A stretch of 64,000 bases of DNA from JBGMEA01 sp041447245. GTDB taxonomy: Bacteria > Bacillota > Clostridia > Eubacteriales > Anaerofustaceae. The notes below the pieces were generated by a model. That model was given only the letters and a program-made list of their open reading frames with translations, ran no database searches and was not told the origin of the DNA. The stretch spans positions 159,794-223,793 of the forward strand of contig JBGMEA010000006.1 in assembly GCA_041447245.1 (NCBI GenBank), given 5' to 3'. The position numbers and the translations under genes are program-made. Shown here one piece after another: positions 16,345 through 25,850 of this stretch; position 1 is the stretch's first letter; the number at the start of each line of letters is the position of its first letter.

Positions 16345-16538
16345 TTTTCAGCCTCCTTTTTCTTCGGGGTAATAATCAGATCACGGTAGCAGGGACCGGC
16401 ACAGCGGCCGCCTTTATATCGGTCGCAGCCATAACAGGGATGGCTCGGATGCAACGCGGCGGGAGGTTGTTCCTCCCACCGCTGTTTTGGTATCTGCATC
16501 ATCATTTTTTCATAGGGACTGTCAGTAAAATACCTCAC
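16332..16538 (-). CDS. Small Cys-rich ICE protein
   Basis: 68 residues, start GTG at 16538 overlapping the previous stop by 4 bases (GTGA), so probably translationally coupled. HPCYGCDRYKGGRCAGPCYRD (residues about 33-52) has four cysteines that could bind one zinc. Proteins of this size and motif are found next to topB in Tn1549-like elements. An alternative start is the ATG cluster at residues 12-14. Function unknown. Confidence 0.68.
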   Translation of the reverse strand: MRYFTDSPYEKMMMQIPKQRWEEQPPAALHPSHPCYGCDRYKGGRCAGPCYRDLIITPKKKEAEKCDL

Positions 16539-17224
16539 TGATCTTCATCCTCCGTTTCCGGCCCGGCGTCCGGCTCTGGTTCCCCGTCGTCAGCGGATTC
16601 GTCCTCATCCTCGCCAAAGTCGTATTCGTCCAGATCGGATTTCCCCTTTACGGACTGTTTGGGTTTACGGAATTTCAGAAAATACACGGCGGCACCGCCG
16701 ATGACCGCCACGATCAGCACGACGGCAACTATGCCGCCCGTGTTGTTCTGCGATGCCGGTTCTTCCTCATCTGCCGGATCGGAAGACGGCTCCGGGGACG
16801 GGGACGGTTCCGGGGTGGCCGCAGAGGAAGTTTCGTCTGTTAGATCATCCTCATCAACAATGTCCAGTAAATCCCGTTCATCCACCATATTGAGGAAGTA
16901 AGCGTGATACTGCTCCAAATCCTCGTCCACCGGCTTGTCATAGTCGATAACGATGTAAAAGATTTTGCCATTTCGGGTTTCCACGGCGATAAATTGCTTG
17001 TTGGTGCTCTTGTCATAAAGCAAATCGCGGGTGATTAGATTGCCGTCCTCATCAAGCGGCGTACCATCCTCAATGACCGGCGTTTCGCTAGGCGTGGGCG
17101 TAGGTGTAGAAATAGGTTCCTCAGTTTCCGGCCCGCCGCCTGCGTAAGCGACGGATGAAAAAGCCGTCATACAAAGCATGACGGCCAGCAGCGTAATAAA
17201 AAAGCGGAATTTCTTCTTATTCAT
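16535..17224 (-). CDS. CD1107/DUF4366-type membrane-anchored mobile element protein
   Basis: 229 residues from the ATG at 17224 (AGGAGG upstream; overlaps the upstream gene by 8 bases). It has a signal peptide (MNKKKFRFFITLLAVMLCMT), a Pro/Thr linker, an extracellular domain (about residues 50-135), a second Pro/Glu/Ser-rich stretch, a transmembrane helix (GGIVAVVLIVAVIGGAAVYF, about 160-180) and a very acidic cytoplasmic tail. The family is conserved next to the NlpC/P60 hydrolase in Tn1549-type transfer operons and is probably a surface part of the secretion machine. The exact role is unknown. Confidence 0.82.
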   Translation of the reverse strand: MNKKKFRFFITLLAVMLCMTAFSSVAYAGGGPETEEPISTPTPTPSETPVIEDGTPLDEDGNLITRDLLYDKSTNKQFIAVETRNGKIFYIVIDYDKPVDEDLEQYHAYFLNMVDERDLLDIVDEDDLTDETSSAATPEPSPSPEPSSDPADEEEPASQNNTGGIVAVVLIVAVIGGAAVYFLKFRKPKQSVKGKSDLDEYDFGEDEDESADDGEPEPDAGPETEDEDQ

Positions 17225-17462
17225 CTTGATGATCCTCCTGTTTTTGTAAGAGTGAGGGCGTTCCACCATTTTCACGAAACGCCCGGATGAATGCGGCCAG
17301 CTCCTGCGGAGTGGCATCCACGCCTCGCACCAGTTCCACGATCTCGGTATTCTCAATCTCCGTTTTCTGCCGTTCCAGCTCCCGGAGCCGGGACTGAAAC
17401 TCGGAGATTTTCGCTTTGGTCTTTTCGATCTCGGCGTTGATTTTAGCAATTTTTTGGTTCAT
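17217..17462 (-). CDS. DUF4315-type coiled-coil protein
   Basis: 81 residues, MNQKIAKINAEIEKTKAKIS, ATG at 17462 with AAAGGAG upstream. Residues 1-45 form a heptad-rich coiled coil, followed by a short helix region (DATPQELAAFIRAF). This matches the DUF4315 proteins that lie between the wall hydrolase and the CD1107-type protein in these elements. It probably acts as a small adaptor in the cytoplasm (inference). Confidence 0.78.
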   Translation of the reverse strand: MNQKIAKINAEIEKTKAKISEFQSRLRELERQKTEIENTEIVELVRGVDATPQELAAFIRAFRENGGTPSLLQKQEDHQDE

Positions 17463-17475
17463 AGCCGCTCCTTTC

Positions 17476-19230
17476 TTAAAGTGGAAGTCTGCCAAAGGCA
17501 CAAAAGTGCTCCTGGTAATATGAGGTATTGATGGATGAATAGTGGATGGGATTTCCGGCATGGATCATCATACCGTCACCAACATATATCCCCACATGGG
17601 ACACGCCGGGAGTATCATATGTTCCGACGAAAAACACAAGATCGCCTGGCCTCGCGTTTGTAGCGGACACAGGTGTGCAGATGTTGTAAAGCCCCTGCGC
17701 GCCCAACCTTCCGGTGTTCAAAACTCCGCTGTTGGTTAGCACCCAACTTACAAAGCCGGAGCAGTCAAAGGATGTGGTCGGATTACTGCCACCCCAAACA
17801 TACGGGTATCCGAGGTACTTTTCCGCTTCTTCGATGATAGCAGCGAAGGTTTCATCCGCAAGATATTCTTCCGGTATGTCATATTTGGGATAATCCTCAA
17901 GCGTGGAGGCGTTGGGGTATCCGGCGAACAGATCGGGCCGGTTTCCCAACGTGGACATATAGATCGCATACATGCCGACCTTTTCTTCGCTCATGATGTA
18001 GAGGGGCAGATGGGAAAGATTTTCGTTGTGCAGGGTAACATTGCAGATATAATAGTTGTACGGCACCTCAACTTCGTATTCATATTCCTCCGTTACCGTT
18101 TCTCCGGTTTCCGGGTCGGTATAGGAGTAGGTGCCCGTTCTCGTTTCTGTGCGGTAGCGGACTTCCACCTCCACGGTTTCCGTCAGTTGGTATTGCTTTT
18201 CAAAAAGCATGTCCAGAGTATCCCGCACTTCCTCCAAAGTCCATTCGCTGCCATGCCACGCTGTCAGAATAGAAATGAGAACGTAAGGGTCGTGCCCAAT
18301 TTCATCAAGATCATAACGGTATTCATCATACCCACTGTGCAGAGTTTCGTAGTTATCAATTTCATGCTGAAGCTCATGTTCTATAGCGGCATATGCCGCT
18401 TCCGCTCCCAGCATAGCCTCATCAGTGGATGGATAGGTGGATATCGCAACCGATGGGACGCCAGCCTGAAAAAGCATCATGAAGGAGGACGCGGCGCTCA
18501 TGATGAGCATGACCGCCACGACAACGCCCAGGACAATCAGGATAGGTTTCCAGTGGCGCGCCGCGAACGCCGCCGTCTTTTGGGCGGCCTCGGCGGTTTT
18601 CTTGGCTGTCTTTGCCGTTCGCTCCGTTGTCTTTTTTGCGGTTCCGGCTGTCTGCCCGGCCCTTTTCGCGGCGGCATACTGCCGTTTGATGGCCTGCTTT
18701 TGCTGCCAGCGGGAAAGCGGATTGGAGGAAAGCTGCGGATTTTCCCGCAGCGTTTTTTGATACAGGGCGCTGATGTTGGCCCGATCCGCCTTTTTCTCCA
18801 GCGTGGCAGCGGTGCGATGAGCTTTAAGCGCATGGCTGCGGTGGATAGAGCGAACCGCGCGGACGCCCGATTCAGCCGCCACCTCGGATTTGTGGGCCGC
18901 TTCCACACCGACATTTTCATGTTCCACCTTGCCGATCTGCCGGTGGGCTTCCAGCGCTGGTGCCGAAAGAACCGCGTGGGAGAGCTTGGAGGGCGGCTTG
19001 GGCTTGTCGATTTCCTCAAAATACAAGCGCGTTTTCGGCTTGGCTTTTGCCTCGTCAAAAACGCGCTGCTTTCGTAGAACCTTCTTCTTCGGGATTTTCG
19101 CCTGTGCCGCGTCCAGCTTATCCGCTGTTTTCTCCGCTTTGCGGATATGGGGCGAAAGCTCCGGGTCTGCGCGCTCCGCGTCGGTGAAGCGCAGGCGGTA
19201 ATCCCAGCTTTTCTGCTGCTTGGCGCTCAT
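17476..19230 (-). CDS. NlpC/P60 cell-wall hydrolase of the conjugation machine (CD1108-like)
   Basis: 584 residues from the ATG at 19230 (GAGGGG upstream, starting right after the virB4 stop). Residues 1-220 are Lys/Arg-rich and cytoplasmic, a transmembrane helix (PILIVLGVVVAVMLIMSAA) spans about 225-245, and a predicted extracellular stretch follows. The C-terminal NlpC/P60 domain has Cys in FDCSGFVSWVL (near 489) and His in VSHVGIYVG (near 546). It would open peptidoglycan locally for the transfer channel, like the VirB1-type hydrolase of Gram-positive systems. The long basic N-terminus is unusual and may contact other channel parts. Confidence 0.9.
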   Translation of the reverse strand: MSAKQQKSWDYRLRFTDAERADPELSPHIRKAEKTADKLDAAQAKIPKKKVLRKQRVFDEAKAKPKTRLYFEEIDKPKPPSKLSHAVLSAPALEAHRQIGKVEHENVGVEAAHKSEVAAESGVRAVRSIHRSHALKAHRTAATLEKKADRANISALYQKTLRENPQLSSNPLSRWQQKQAIKRQYAAAKRAGQTAGTAKKTTERTAKTAKKTAEAAQKTAAFAARHWKPILIVLGVVVAVMLIMSAASSFMMLFQAGVPSVAISTYPSTDEAMLGAEAAYAAIEHELQHEIDNYETLHSGYDEYRYDLDEIGHDPYVLISILTAWHGSEWTLEEVRDTLDMLFEKQYQLTETVEVEVRYRTETRTGTYSYTDPETGETVTEEYEYEVEVPYNYYICNVTLHNENLSHLPLYIMSEEKVGMYAIYMSTLGNRPDLFAGYPNASTLEDYPKYDIPEEYLADETFAAIIEEAEKYLGYPYVWGGSNPTTSFDCSGFVSWVLTNSGVLNTGRLGAQGLYNICTPVSATNARPGDLVFFVGTYDTPGVSHVGIYVGDGMMIHAGNPIHYSSINTSYYQEHFCAFGRLPL

Positions 19231-19234
19231 ACGA

Positions 19235-21649
19235 TCACCCCTCGTACTTTTCATTAGGGCGCGTGGTCATGATGCGGTACAGCTCAGTATTTTTGGGGAA
19301 CTTGTCGGCAAAGGGCAAGATGATGTTGCCGTAAAACAGCAGCCCTTCACCCTCACCAGAATGGGTCACGTAGGAAAGCTGGTACGGAGAGATATTGAGC
19401 TGCTTGGCTAAAATCTGGCGGTCGCCGCTGGCCTGATTGAGCATGTAAATGAAGTCGCTGTTTTCAAAGATATTCTCGATTTCACGGGAGGCCAGCAGGT
19501 CCTTGATGTTCTGTGTGATCCCTGTCGGGATGCCGCCCCACTTACGAAAACGCTTCCAGATTTCCACGCTGTACGCCGCCGTCTGTTCCTCTTTTAAGAG
19601 CAAATGGAACTCATCAATATAGTAGCGGGTCGATTTTCCCTCGGCGCGGTTGGCGGTAACGCGGTTCCACACCTGATCCTGCACAATGAGCATCCCCAGC
19701 TTTTTAAGCTGCTTGCCCAATTCCTTGATGTCGTAACAGACGAGCCGGTTTTGGATGTCCACGTTGGTGCGGTGATTGAATACGTTGAGGGAGCCGGTGA
19801 CGTAGATTTCCAGCGCCGTGGCGATGTACTGCGCCTCTTTTTCATCCTGCCGCCGCAGTTCGTTATACAAATCCTCCAGAATGGGCATGTTCTCCGGCTT
19901 CGGGTCAGCAAGGTAATCCCGGTACACCAGCCGGACGCAGCGGTCGATCACCGTTTTCTCAATGGGCTGCAAGCCCTCCTTGCCGCCGACGATCAGCTCG
20001 CACAGGGACAGAATAAAGTCGGATTTCAGCGTCAGCGGGTTATCTTCCTCGGAATAGTTGAGGTTCAAGTCCATCGGATTGATATAGTCGGTGCTGGTGG
20101 GGGAGATTTTAATGACCTGTCCGCGCAGACGCGCCACAAGCGGATAATATTCGCCCTCGGGATCGCAAATGATTACATCATCTTTTGTAATAAGGATGAC
20201 GTTCGTAATTTCCCGCTTGGCCGAAAAGGATTTGCCGCTGCCCGGTGTGCCCAGGATCAGGCCGTTGGGGTTTTTAAGCAGCTTCCTATCCACCATAATA
20301 AGGTTGTTGGAAAGGGCGTTCAGTCCGTAGTACAGGGCTTCGCCGCCCTGCTGAAACAATTCCTGCGTCGTAAACGGCACAAAGATCGCCGTGCTGGAGG
20401 TGGTCAGCCCGCGCTGGATACCGATTTGATTGGCCCCCAGCGGGAGGGAGGACATCAGGCCCTGTTCCTGCTGAAAATCCAGCCGAACAAGCTGGCAGTT
20501 ATATTTCTGCGCGATGCCCTTCGCCTGAAACACGTTGTTTCCCAGCCGCCGCTTGCCGTCCGCTGTGTTCAATACAAGGAAGGTCACAAGGAACATGCGC
20601 TCGTTGTGGCTTTGCAGGTCTTGCAGTAGCTTTTTCGCCTCCCCGCCGTAGGTGGCGAGGTCGGAGGGGATAATGTCCATGTCGTAGCCGGAGCGCACGG
20701 CTTTTTTCTGTTCCTGAATCTTCATGGAATCCAGATCGGTGATTTTGCGCTTGATGGTCTTGATAGCCGCGTTTTGATCGATGGACTGGATGTGCATGGT
20801 TACGATCAGGCTGCTTTCCATATCCAGAAATTCCGCCAGCAGCCGGTCGTTGAGTTCCGGCGCGAGGATTTGCAGGAAAGATACGGCACCCAGCTTTTTG
20901 CCCATACGAAATACACGCGTATCCTTAAACTCAAAGGAGGACGGGGCGATATAGTCCTTGGTGGAAAGGCCGGAGGGAGCCAGCCAGTTCCAATCGAACA
21001 GGAATTTTTCATTTCCGTCCATATGGAATACGTTGTGTAGCAGCCGCAGCCGTTCCATGCCGGAAAGCGAAACGGCGGCCACGCCCAGCCTCTTGAAGTT
21101 ATTGAGAATATCGTTCTCGATACGTTCCAGCCGGGGCTTTGCCGTGCGGATGCCGTCCGCTTCGATACCGAAGGTAATGAACTTGGTTTTTGTCAGACCG
21201 TTGTTGCCCCGGGCAAGCTGGGTTTTGAGCATATCCGAGTATTCGGTACGGATGCTGTCAAAATCGTCGCGCTGGGGTGGAATGAAAATGCTCCGCTCAA
21301 AATCCTCCACACTGGCGCTCAGGTTCAAAAAGGAAAACTGAAAGCGGATGGAACTGTCAAAATAATTGAGGAAATCGCACCAGCCCTCAAAGATGGCCGT
21401 TTTATCCTCATTCTGCGCAAGCTGGTAGTTGATGTCCTGAAACTGAATGGTCTTGGTGTATAGAGTTTCCGTCGCCTGGCAGATGCCGTCCGGGTACATA
21501 CGACGGTACGGGATGGACTGCTGCGCCGATATTTCCTTCGGGTTGCCCCGGGCACGCTGTATGGCGGCGGCGATCTGTTTATTTTCCGCGCGGGACAGCC
21601 TGTGGTCAGGCTTTTCGGGCGCGGCATGCTTTTTCTTTTCCTGTAACAA
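19235..21649 (-). CDS. virB4: VirB4/TraE-type conjugation ATPase
   Basis: 804 residues from a TTG at 21649 with a strong AAGGAGG site; it overlaps the end of the PrgI gene by 44 bases. The N-terminal half is the CagE/TrbE/VirB4 domain. Walker A (GTPGSGKS) is near residue 470, an acidic Walker B-like CDPEGEY segment follows near 500, and YYIDEFHLLL is near 678. VirB4 proteins are the universal energising ATPase of type IV secretion. Its position between PrgI and the wall hydrolase is the standard order in Tn1549-like operons. Confidence 0.93.
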   Translation of the reverse strand: MLQEKKKHAAPEKPDHRLSRAENKQIAAAIQRARGNPKEISAQQSIPYRRMYPDGICQATETLYTKTIQFQDINYQLAQNEDKTAIFEGWCDFLNYFDSSIRFQFSFLNLSASVEDFERSIFIPPQRDDFDSIRTEYSDMLKTQLARGNNGLTKTKFITFGIEADGIRTAKPRLERIENDILNNFKRLGVAAVSLSGMERLRLLHNVFHMDGNEKFLFDWNWLAPSGLSTKDYIAPSSFEFKDTRVFRMGKKLGAVSFLQILAPELNDRLLAEFLDMESSLIVTMHIQSIDQNAAIKTIKRKITDLDSMKIQEQKKAVRSGYDMDIIPSDLATYGGEAKKLLQDLQSHNERMFLVTFLVLNTADGKRRLGNNVFQAKGIAQKYNCQLVRLDFQQEQGLMSSLPLGANQIGIQRGLTTSSTAIFVPFTTQELFQQGGEALYYGLNALSNNLIMVDRKLLKNPNGLILGTPGSGKSFSAKREITNVILITKDDVIICDPEGEYYPLVARLRGQVIKISPTSTDYINPMDLNLNYSEEDNPLTLKSDFILSLCELIVGGKEGLQPIEKTVIDRCVRLVYRDYLADPKPENMPILEDLYNELRRQDEKEAQYIATALEIYVTGSLNVFNHRTNVDIQNRLVCYDIKELGKQLKKLGMLIVQDQVWNRVTANRAEGKSTRYYIDEFHLLLKEEQTAAYSVEIWKRFRKWGGIPTGITQNIKDLLASREIENIFENSDFIYMLNQASGDRQILAKQLNISPYQLSYVTHSGEGEGLLFYGNIILPFADKFPKNTELYRIMTTRPNEKYEG

Positions 21650-22001
21650 TGGCTTTTACCTCCTTGTCGAGCTGAGTTTGCCGTTCGAGAACGGCATAGA
21701 AGTTGTTCGTCCGATACAGTCTTTGCTTTGGGCGCGCAAATCGCGCCTGAATGATATGCCGCAGCAGCACCTCAAGGGGCTGACCGTTTTTTTCGTACAG
21801 AGCGAACATGAAAAACGGGAGCATGGACAGCACCATCATCAGGGCCGCCGCGCTCACGCTGGTATGGGCTTTAAGCAGAAAGAACAACGGAATCCCCGCT
21901 ACAGCCGCAAGGCTGAAGCAGATGAGCTGCCGCTTGGTGAGATTGAACATCACTTTGGTTTTGATTTTCGTCAGGTCTTTGGGAACGGGAACGTAGGCCA
22001 T
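21606..22001 (-). CDS. PrgI-family membrane protein (VirB3-like)
   Basis: 131 residues, MAYVPVPKDLTKIKTKVMFN, directly after the DUF3848 stop. Two hydrophobic segments (about residues 27-42 and 50-68) follow the conserved N-terminus VPKDL...K...NLTKRQL that marks PrgI proteins. PrgI is an inner-membrane partner of VirB4 in Gram-positive conjugation, comparable to VirB3. The 44-base overlap with virB4 points to coupled translation. Confidence 0.87.
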   Translation of the reverse strand: MAYVPVPKDLTKIKTKVMFNLTKRQLICFSLAAVAGIPLFFLLKAHTSVSAAALMMVLSMLPFFMFALYEKNGQPLEVLLRHIIQARFARPKQRLYRTNNFYAVLERQTQLDKEVKAIVTGKEKACRARKA

Positions 22002-22409
22002 TTACCGCACCTCCTGTTCTCTGGAGGGGTGTCCGGGCTTGACGGCAGAACTGGCGGCGCTTCGAAGCTTTTCTAATACAGACGGCTTTTCTTTCAGATC
22101 ATAATCCCGCAGCGCGTCTTGCTTGTCGAACACCTCATTCAGCGCGAAGCTGAAATCACTCAAATCTTCTGTTCTCTCCAGCCACTTGTCCGCGACAACC
22201 TGCAAAGGGTTTTGGAACAGCAGCAGATAATCTGCTTCCTCCGGTCCAAAGCCGTGACTTTCCGTCAGATAGTAATGGGCGTCTTTAATAGCTGTAATTT
22301 CGCGGGAGATGTCGATCAGCGCGTCGCTGCTCATGGCCGCCCATTTTGCCCTGAACTCCGCGAGGTTTTCATTCAGCCGCTCAAATAATTGATCTAATTT
22401 ATCCTGCAT
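22002..22409 (-). CDS. DUF3848-type ICE protein
   Basis: 135 residues, MQDKLDQLFERLNENLAEFR; the ATG at 22409 has GGAGG 11 bases upstream, while a GTG at 22421 overlaps that site. Sequence such as AHYYLTESHGFGPEEADYLL and LQNPLQVVADKWLE fits DUF3848, a soluble family of CTn elements with no known activity. It sits between virB6 and prgI. The C-terminus is basic and probably disordered. Confidence 0.76.
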   Translation of the reverse strand: MQDKLDQLFERLNENLAEFRAKWAAMSSDALIDISREITAIKDAHYYLTESHGFGPEEADYLLLFQNPLQVVADKWLERTEDLSDFSFALNEVFDKQDALRDYDLKEKPSVLEKLRSAASSAVKPGHPSREQEVR

Positions 22410-22426
22410 TGCATTGATCACCTCCG

Positions 22427-23296
22427 TTAATGCGCATTAAAAATAGCCTTTGAAAGGCTTCCAGTTTTGAAAAGCGTGAAGCACAGCAGCACCGTGTAGC
22501 CCATACAGGCCCATATTGCCGCGATGATATCGGTTTCCGTTGCGATATTCTGTACCAGCACCGCATAGATGCCCACGCAGACCATGATGAGAAAGGCTTG
22601 AAAACCCAATGCCAGCAGGGATTTCAGGTAGTTTTGCCCCATGCTGCCCCATTCCCGATTGACCATCGTAGCAAGTGGAATCGGGCCGAGTGAGGTCATG
22701 AGATAGATTTCCAGCATCCTGCCGTAAATGATGATGAAGATGCAGACGGACAGCGCTTTCATGGTGATGCCCACAAAAATACTTTGGAACCATAGCCCGA
22801 AAAGCGCGCCTAATTCCATCGCCTCCAATCGCGCCTCCATATCGGGTATCGCGGTGGCTAGGTCGATTCCGGCGTCGGATATGATGACGCCCGCGCTTTG
22901 GTTAACCACATGCTGCGCCATATCGAACACGCCCATGATGATATTAAAGGTATTGGTGACGAGCAGCACAGCCACAAAGGTTTTGAACACCCACTTAAAG
23001 AACATCCAGGTGTCCATGTCGTGCAGGTTATTTCTGTCTATGACCATTTGGATCAGCTCATAGCACATCACAAAGGCCAGTATCAGTCCGGCAATGGGGA
23101 TGATGACCGTTTCGGAGAGGGTCTGGATCATGGAAAAGACGCCGCTGTTCCATTGCAGCGGCGTCTTGCCCACTTCACCGGCGATTTCGCCAACCTGTGT
23201 GTTGACGTTATCGAACATCCCCGACAAATTCCCAACAATGCCGTCGATTAAAATGCCTTTCAGCCATTCGGTAATTTTGTCGATGATGCTTTGCAT
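22427..23296 (-). CDS. VirB6/TrbL-like polytopic channel protein (CD1112 family)
   Basis: 289 residues with an amphipathic N-terminus and about five to six hydrophobic segments (for example VIIPIAGLILAFVMCYELIQ and FVAVLLVTNTFNIIMGVF). Tryptophan- and glycine-rich central parts fit VirB6/TrbL proteins of Tn1549-like systems. It would form the membrane channel of the secretion complex. It lies between Maff2 and DUF3848, the usual order. The ribosome site is weak. Confidence 0.87.
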   Translation of the reverse strand: MQSIIDKITEWLKGILIDGIVGNLSGMFDNVNTQVGEIAGEVGKTPLQWNSGVFSMIQTLSETVIIPIAGLILAFVMCYELIQMVIDRNNLHDMDTWMFFKWVFKTFVAVLLVTNTFNIIMGVFDMAQHVVNQSAGVIISDAGIDLATAIPDMEARLEAMELGALFGLWFQSIFVGITMKALSVCIFIIIYGRMLEIYLMTSLGPIPLATMVNREWGSMGQNYLKSLLALGFQAFLIMVCVGIYAVLVQNIATETDIIAAIWACMGYTVLLCFTLFKTGSLSKAIFNAH

Positions 23297-23313
23297 AACC
23301 GTTTACCAGCCGA

Positions 23314-23529
23314 TCAACCGAACAGGCCGGAGAGCAGAGGCACCAGCACAAGACCGATCAGGGCCACGCCGCCGCCTGCCATGAGCTGCTTCATACCTTG
23401 GCTTTTCGCGCCCGGATTATCGTTTCCGTAACCTTCGAGAAGGTTAATCGCGCCCCAGATGGCAAGGCCCGCGCCCAAGGCAATTACGAGAGTTTGCAGT
23501 ACGTCTACCGCGCTGTTAAAGAAATCCAT
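23314..23529 (-). CDS. Maff2-family small membrane protein
   Basis: 71 residues, MDFFNSAVDVLQTLVIALGA, ATG at 23529 with GGAGG upstream. Two transmembrane segments (about residues 12-31 and 49-69) flank the loop EGYGNDNPGAKSQGMKQL, the hallmark of Maff2 proteins. It resembles a VirB2-like subunit in size and topology and lies between virD4 and virB6, but its role has not been shown to my knowledge. Confidence 0.88.
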   Translation of the reverse strand: MDFFNSAVDVLQTLVIALGAGLAIWGAINLLEGYGNDNPGAKSQGMKQLMAGGGVALIGLVLVPLLSGLFG

Positions 23530-23575
23530 AATGTTACCTCCATTTTTTGTTTTATTGACACATGAAAAAACCGCC

Positions 23576-25348
23576 TCACTGGGCGGCTTCCGGTTCGTCG
23601 GAGAGGTCGATGTCGTATACATCATAAACCTCATCCGGCTTAGGTTTTAGTCTGGTGGAAAGATACTTTTCAATGCTGAACGTGTTTTTAGGGTCGGCGT
23701 CAGACAGATACTTGTAATTTGGATGCTTGGTGATGTCGTACTTCTCCGAGAGAAAGGGCCTTACGCCCCGAAGCTGGAAGACGCACTTACCGCCGCTCAT
23801 GACGGCCAGCTCATCCATGCTCATCAGCTCCTTTCCCAGCTTCTGATAACTGAGGCCATAAGACTTTTCACGCCCACGGTTCTCGGAGGTGTTGTAGAGG
23901 TCTATCGTCTCCTTTCCTAAAGTTTCGGACAGCTCCTTTAAGGTGGTGCGCTCCTTGCCGCCCAGGAAAATGGCGCTGTCGCAGTTACCCGTGATGGTAT
24001 CAGCGTTGTCCTTATAAATCGCTTTGAGCTGACTTTGCGCCTGTAAAAACAGACAAGCCGATATTTCCCGGCTGCGGATGGTCGCCATAAGCTTTTCCAG
24101 CTTGGGTATCTGCCCGATATTCGCGCATTCGTCGATCAGGCAGCGCACATGCACCGGGAGCCTGCCGCCGTATACATCATCAGCTTTTTCGCACAGCAGG
24201 TTGAAAAGCTGGGTATAGGCCATAGATACTAAAAAATTGAACGTATCGTCGGTGTCGGAAATAATGATGAACAGAGCCGTCTTGCGGTCGCCCAGGGTGT
24301 CCAGCTCCAGTTCGTCATAAGCTGTCAGCTCACGCAACTCCTGAATGTCAAAGGGCGCAAGCCGCGCGCCGCAGGAAATCAGGATGCTTTTTGCTGTTTT
24401 GCCCGCTGCCAGCTTGTATTTCTTATACTGCCGGACGGCAAAGTGGTTCGGATTCTTCTTCTCCAGCTCCTTGAACATCAGGTCAACCGGATTCTCAAAT
24501 TCCTCATCATCCTCCCGGACTTCCGAGGCGTTGATAAACTCAATGAGCGTGGCAAAATTCTGTTCTTCCTGCGGCGCTTCGTAATGGATATAGCCGATGA
24601 GCGCCGTATAGAGCAAGGTTTCCGCTTTCACCCAAAAATCGTCGGAGGGCTTACCCTCGCCCTTGGTGTTGGTAATCAGGGTCGTGACCAGTTTCAAAAT
24701 GTCCTTTTCGCTGTGGATATAAGCGAATGGATTGTAGTGCATGGACTTTTTGAAATTGATGGTGTTTAGGATTTTGATACGGTATCCCTTGCGCTGCAAC
24801 AGCTTTCCGCATTCCACCACAACGCTGCCTTTGGGATCGGTCACGACATAGGAGCTGTGGCACTGCATGAGGTTCGGCTTCAAGACAAAGCGGGTCTTGC
24901 CGCTGCCAGAACCGCCCACGATCAGCACATTTTTGTTCCGCGCCGTCCGTGGGTCTTTGGGGCGGTTGTTCATGGTGAGCCGTTCGGTCTGAGTCAGGAT
25001 GATGTTGTTCTCAAAAAGAGGGTCAATGTATGGCTGAATGTCCTTGGCCGTTCCCCAGCGCGCGGAGCCGTATTCCACATTCCTGCGGAACTTCCGGGCG
25101 TTGCGCCCTTTGACATACACCGCCAACCGGAGAGCGGCGGCCAGCAGCAGGCCGATGAGCAGGTCACCGGGGTAGAAGTTGGGAAGCGGGTTTTGGAACG
25201 CGGCGGCAAGGCCGTCTAAAATATGCAGCAGCTTCGCGCTGAAATCCGCGCCGGATGCCAGTCGCCACGCCTCACCGAGATTGGTGGCAAACAAGCCGAT
25301 AAACAGGTAAGGCAGGTTGGGAAGCAGCTTTTTGATCGTTGTTTTCAT
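23576..25348 (-). CDS. virD4: VirD4/TraG-type coupling protein (CD1115 family)
   Basis: 590 residues, ATG at 25348 with AGGAG upstream and a 4-base ATGA overlap with pcfB. Two N-terminal membrane helices (residues about 10-30 and 60-80) precede the ATPase domain with Walker A (VGGSGSGKTRF, near 148), VVTDPKGS near 170 and LIDECANIGQIPKLE near 405. Coupling proteins bring the relaxase-DNA complex to the channel. Gene order with pcfB matches Enterococcus pCF10 and Tn1549. Confidence 0.93.
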   Translation of the reverse strand: MKTTIKKLLPNLPYLFIGLFATNLGEAWRLASGADFSAKLLHILDGLAAAFQNPLPNFYPGDLLIGLLLAAALRLAVYVKGRNARKFRRNVEYGSARWGTAKDIQPYIDPLFENNIILTQTERLTMNNRPKDPRTARNKNVLIVGGSGSGKTRFVLKPNLMQCHSSYVVTDPKGSVVVECGKLLQRKGYRIKILNTINFKKSMHYNPFAYIHSEKDILKLVTTLITNTKGEGKPSDDFWVKAETLLYTALIGYIHYEAPQEEQNFATLIEFINASEVREDDEEFENPVDLMFKELEKKNPNHFAVRQYKKYKLAAGKTAKSILISCGARLAPFDIQELRELTAYDELELDTLGDRKTALFIIISDTDDTFNFLVSMAYTQLFNLLCEKADDVYGGRLPVHVRCLIDECANIGQIPKLEKLMATIRSREISACLFLQAQSQLKAIYKDNADTITGNCDSAIFLGGKERTTLKELSETLGKETIDLYNTSENRGREKSYGLSYQKLGKELMSMDELAVMSGGKCVFQLRGVRPFLSEKYDITKHPNYKYLSDADPKNTFSIEKYLSTRLKPKPDEVYDVYDIDLSDEPEAAQ

Positions 25349-25821
25349 CGTGTCTGCTCCTGTTCCCGGCGCTTTACCTTGTCGATCACGCTGTTTTTCA
25401 GCAGTTCCTTGAACTTTCGGAGCTGGGCGAGAACGGAAGGACGCTCCGTTTTGCGCACCGTTTTGGCGGTGAACTCCTGAAACGCGGCGGTCAGCGCATC
25501 GGCGTCGCGTGCTTTGAAAAAGACAAGGAATTTGGGCGGTCGCACTGTTGCGTCCTTTTTGACGGCAAAGTCCACGCCATATTTGCGCGCCACGCTCTCA
25601 AAGGATTTGATATTGCTGTCGGTGACTTCGATGTTAGACACTCCGGCGTTCTGGCCGATAAGCTGCTTGACCGTTTGTTTCCCGTGGGGGATTTTCGGGC
25701 TGTCCCGCCCCTTTTTCCACGAAGCCAGCAGCTTGCGGATGGCCGCTTTCAGCACCCGGCCTGTAAGCTTGGTGGTGCTGATGGCCAGCGTTACGGTTCT
25801 GTGTTCCACTTCTTCTTGCAT
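25345..25821 (-). CDS. pcfB: PcfB-family relaxosome accessory protein
   Basis: 158 residues, MQEEVEHRTVTLAISTTKLT, with AAAGGAGG upstream. The first 120 residues follow the PcfB pattern (RVLKAAIRKLL..., VDFAVKKD, FLVFFKARDADALTAAF), and the C-terminus is basic. Pcf-type adaptor proteins link the relaxosome to the VirD4 coupling protein. Its 4-base overlap with virD4 supports this. The relaxase itself is not found in the window. Confidence 0.87.
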   Translation of the reverse strand: MQEEVEHRTVTLAISTTKLTGRVLKAAIRKLLASWKKGRDSPKIPHGKQTVKQLIGQNAGVSNIEVTDSNIKSFESVARKYGVDFAVKKDATVRPPKFLVFFKARDADALTAAFQEFTAKTVRKTERPSVLAQLRKFKELLKNSVIDKVKRREQEQTR

Positions 25822-25850
25822 GGGTCAAACCTCCTTTCACGAATCTTGCA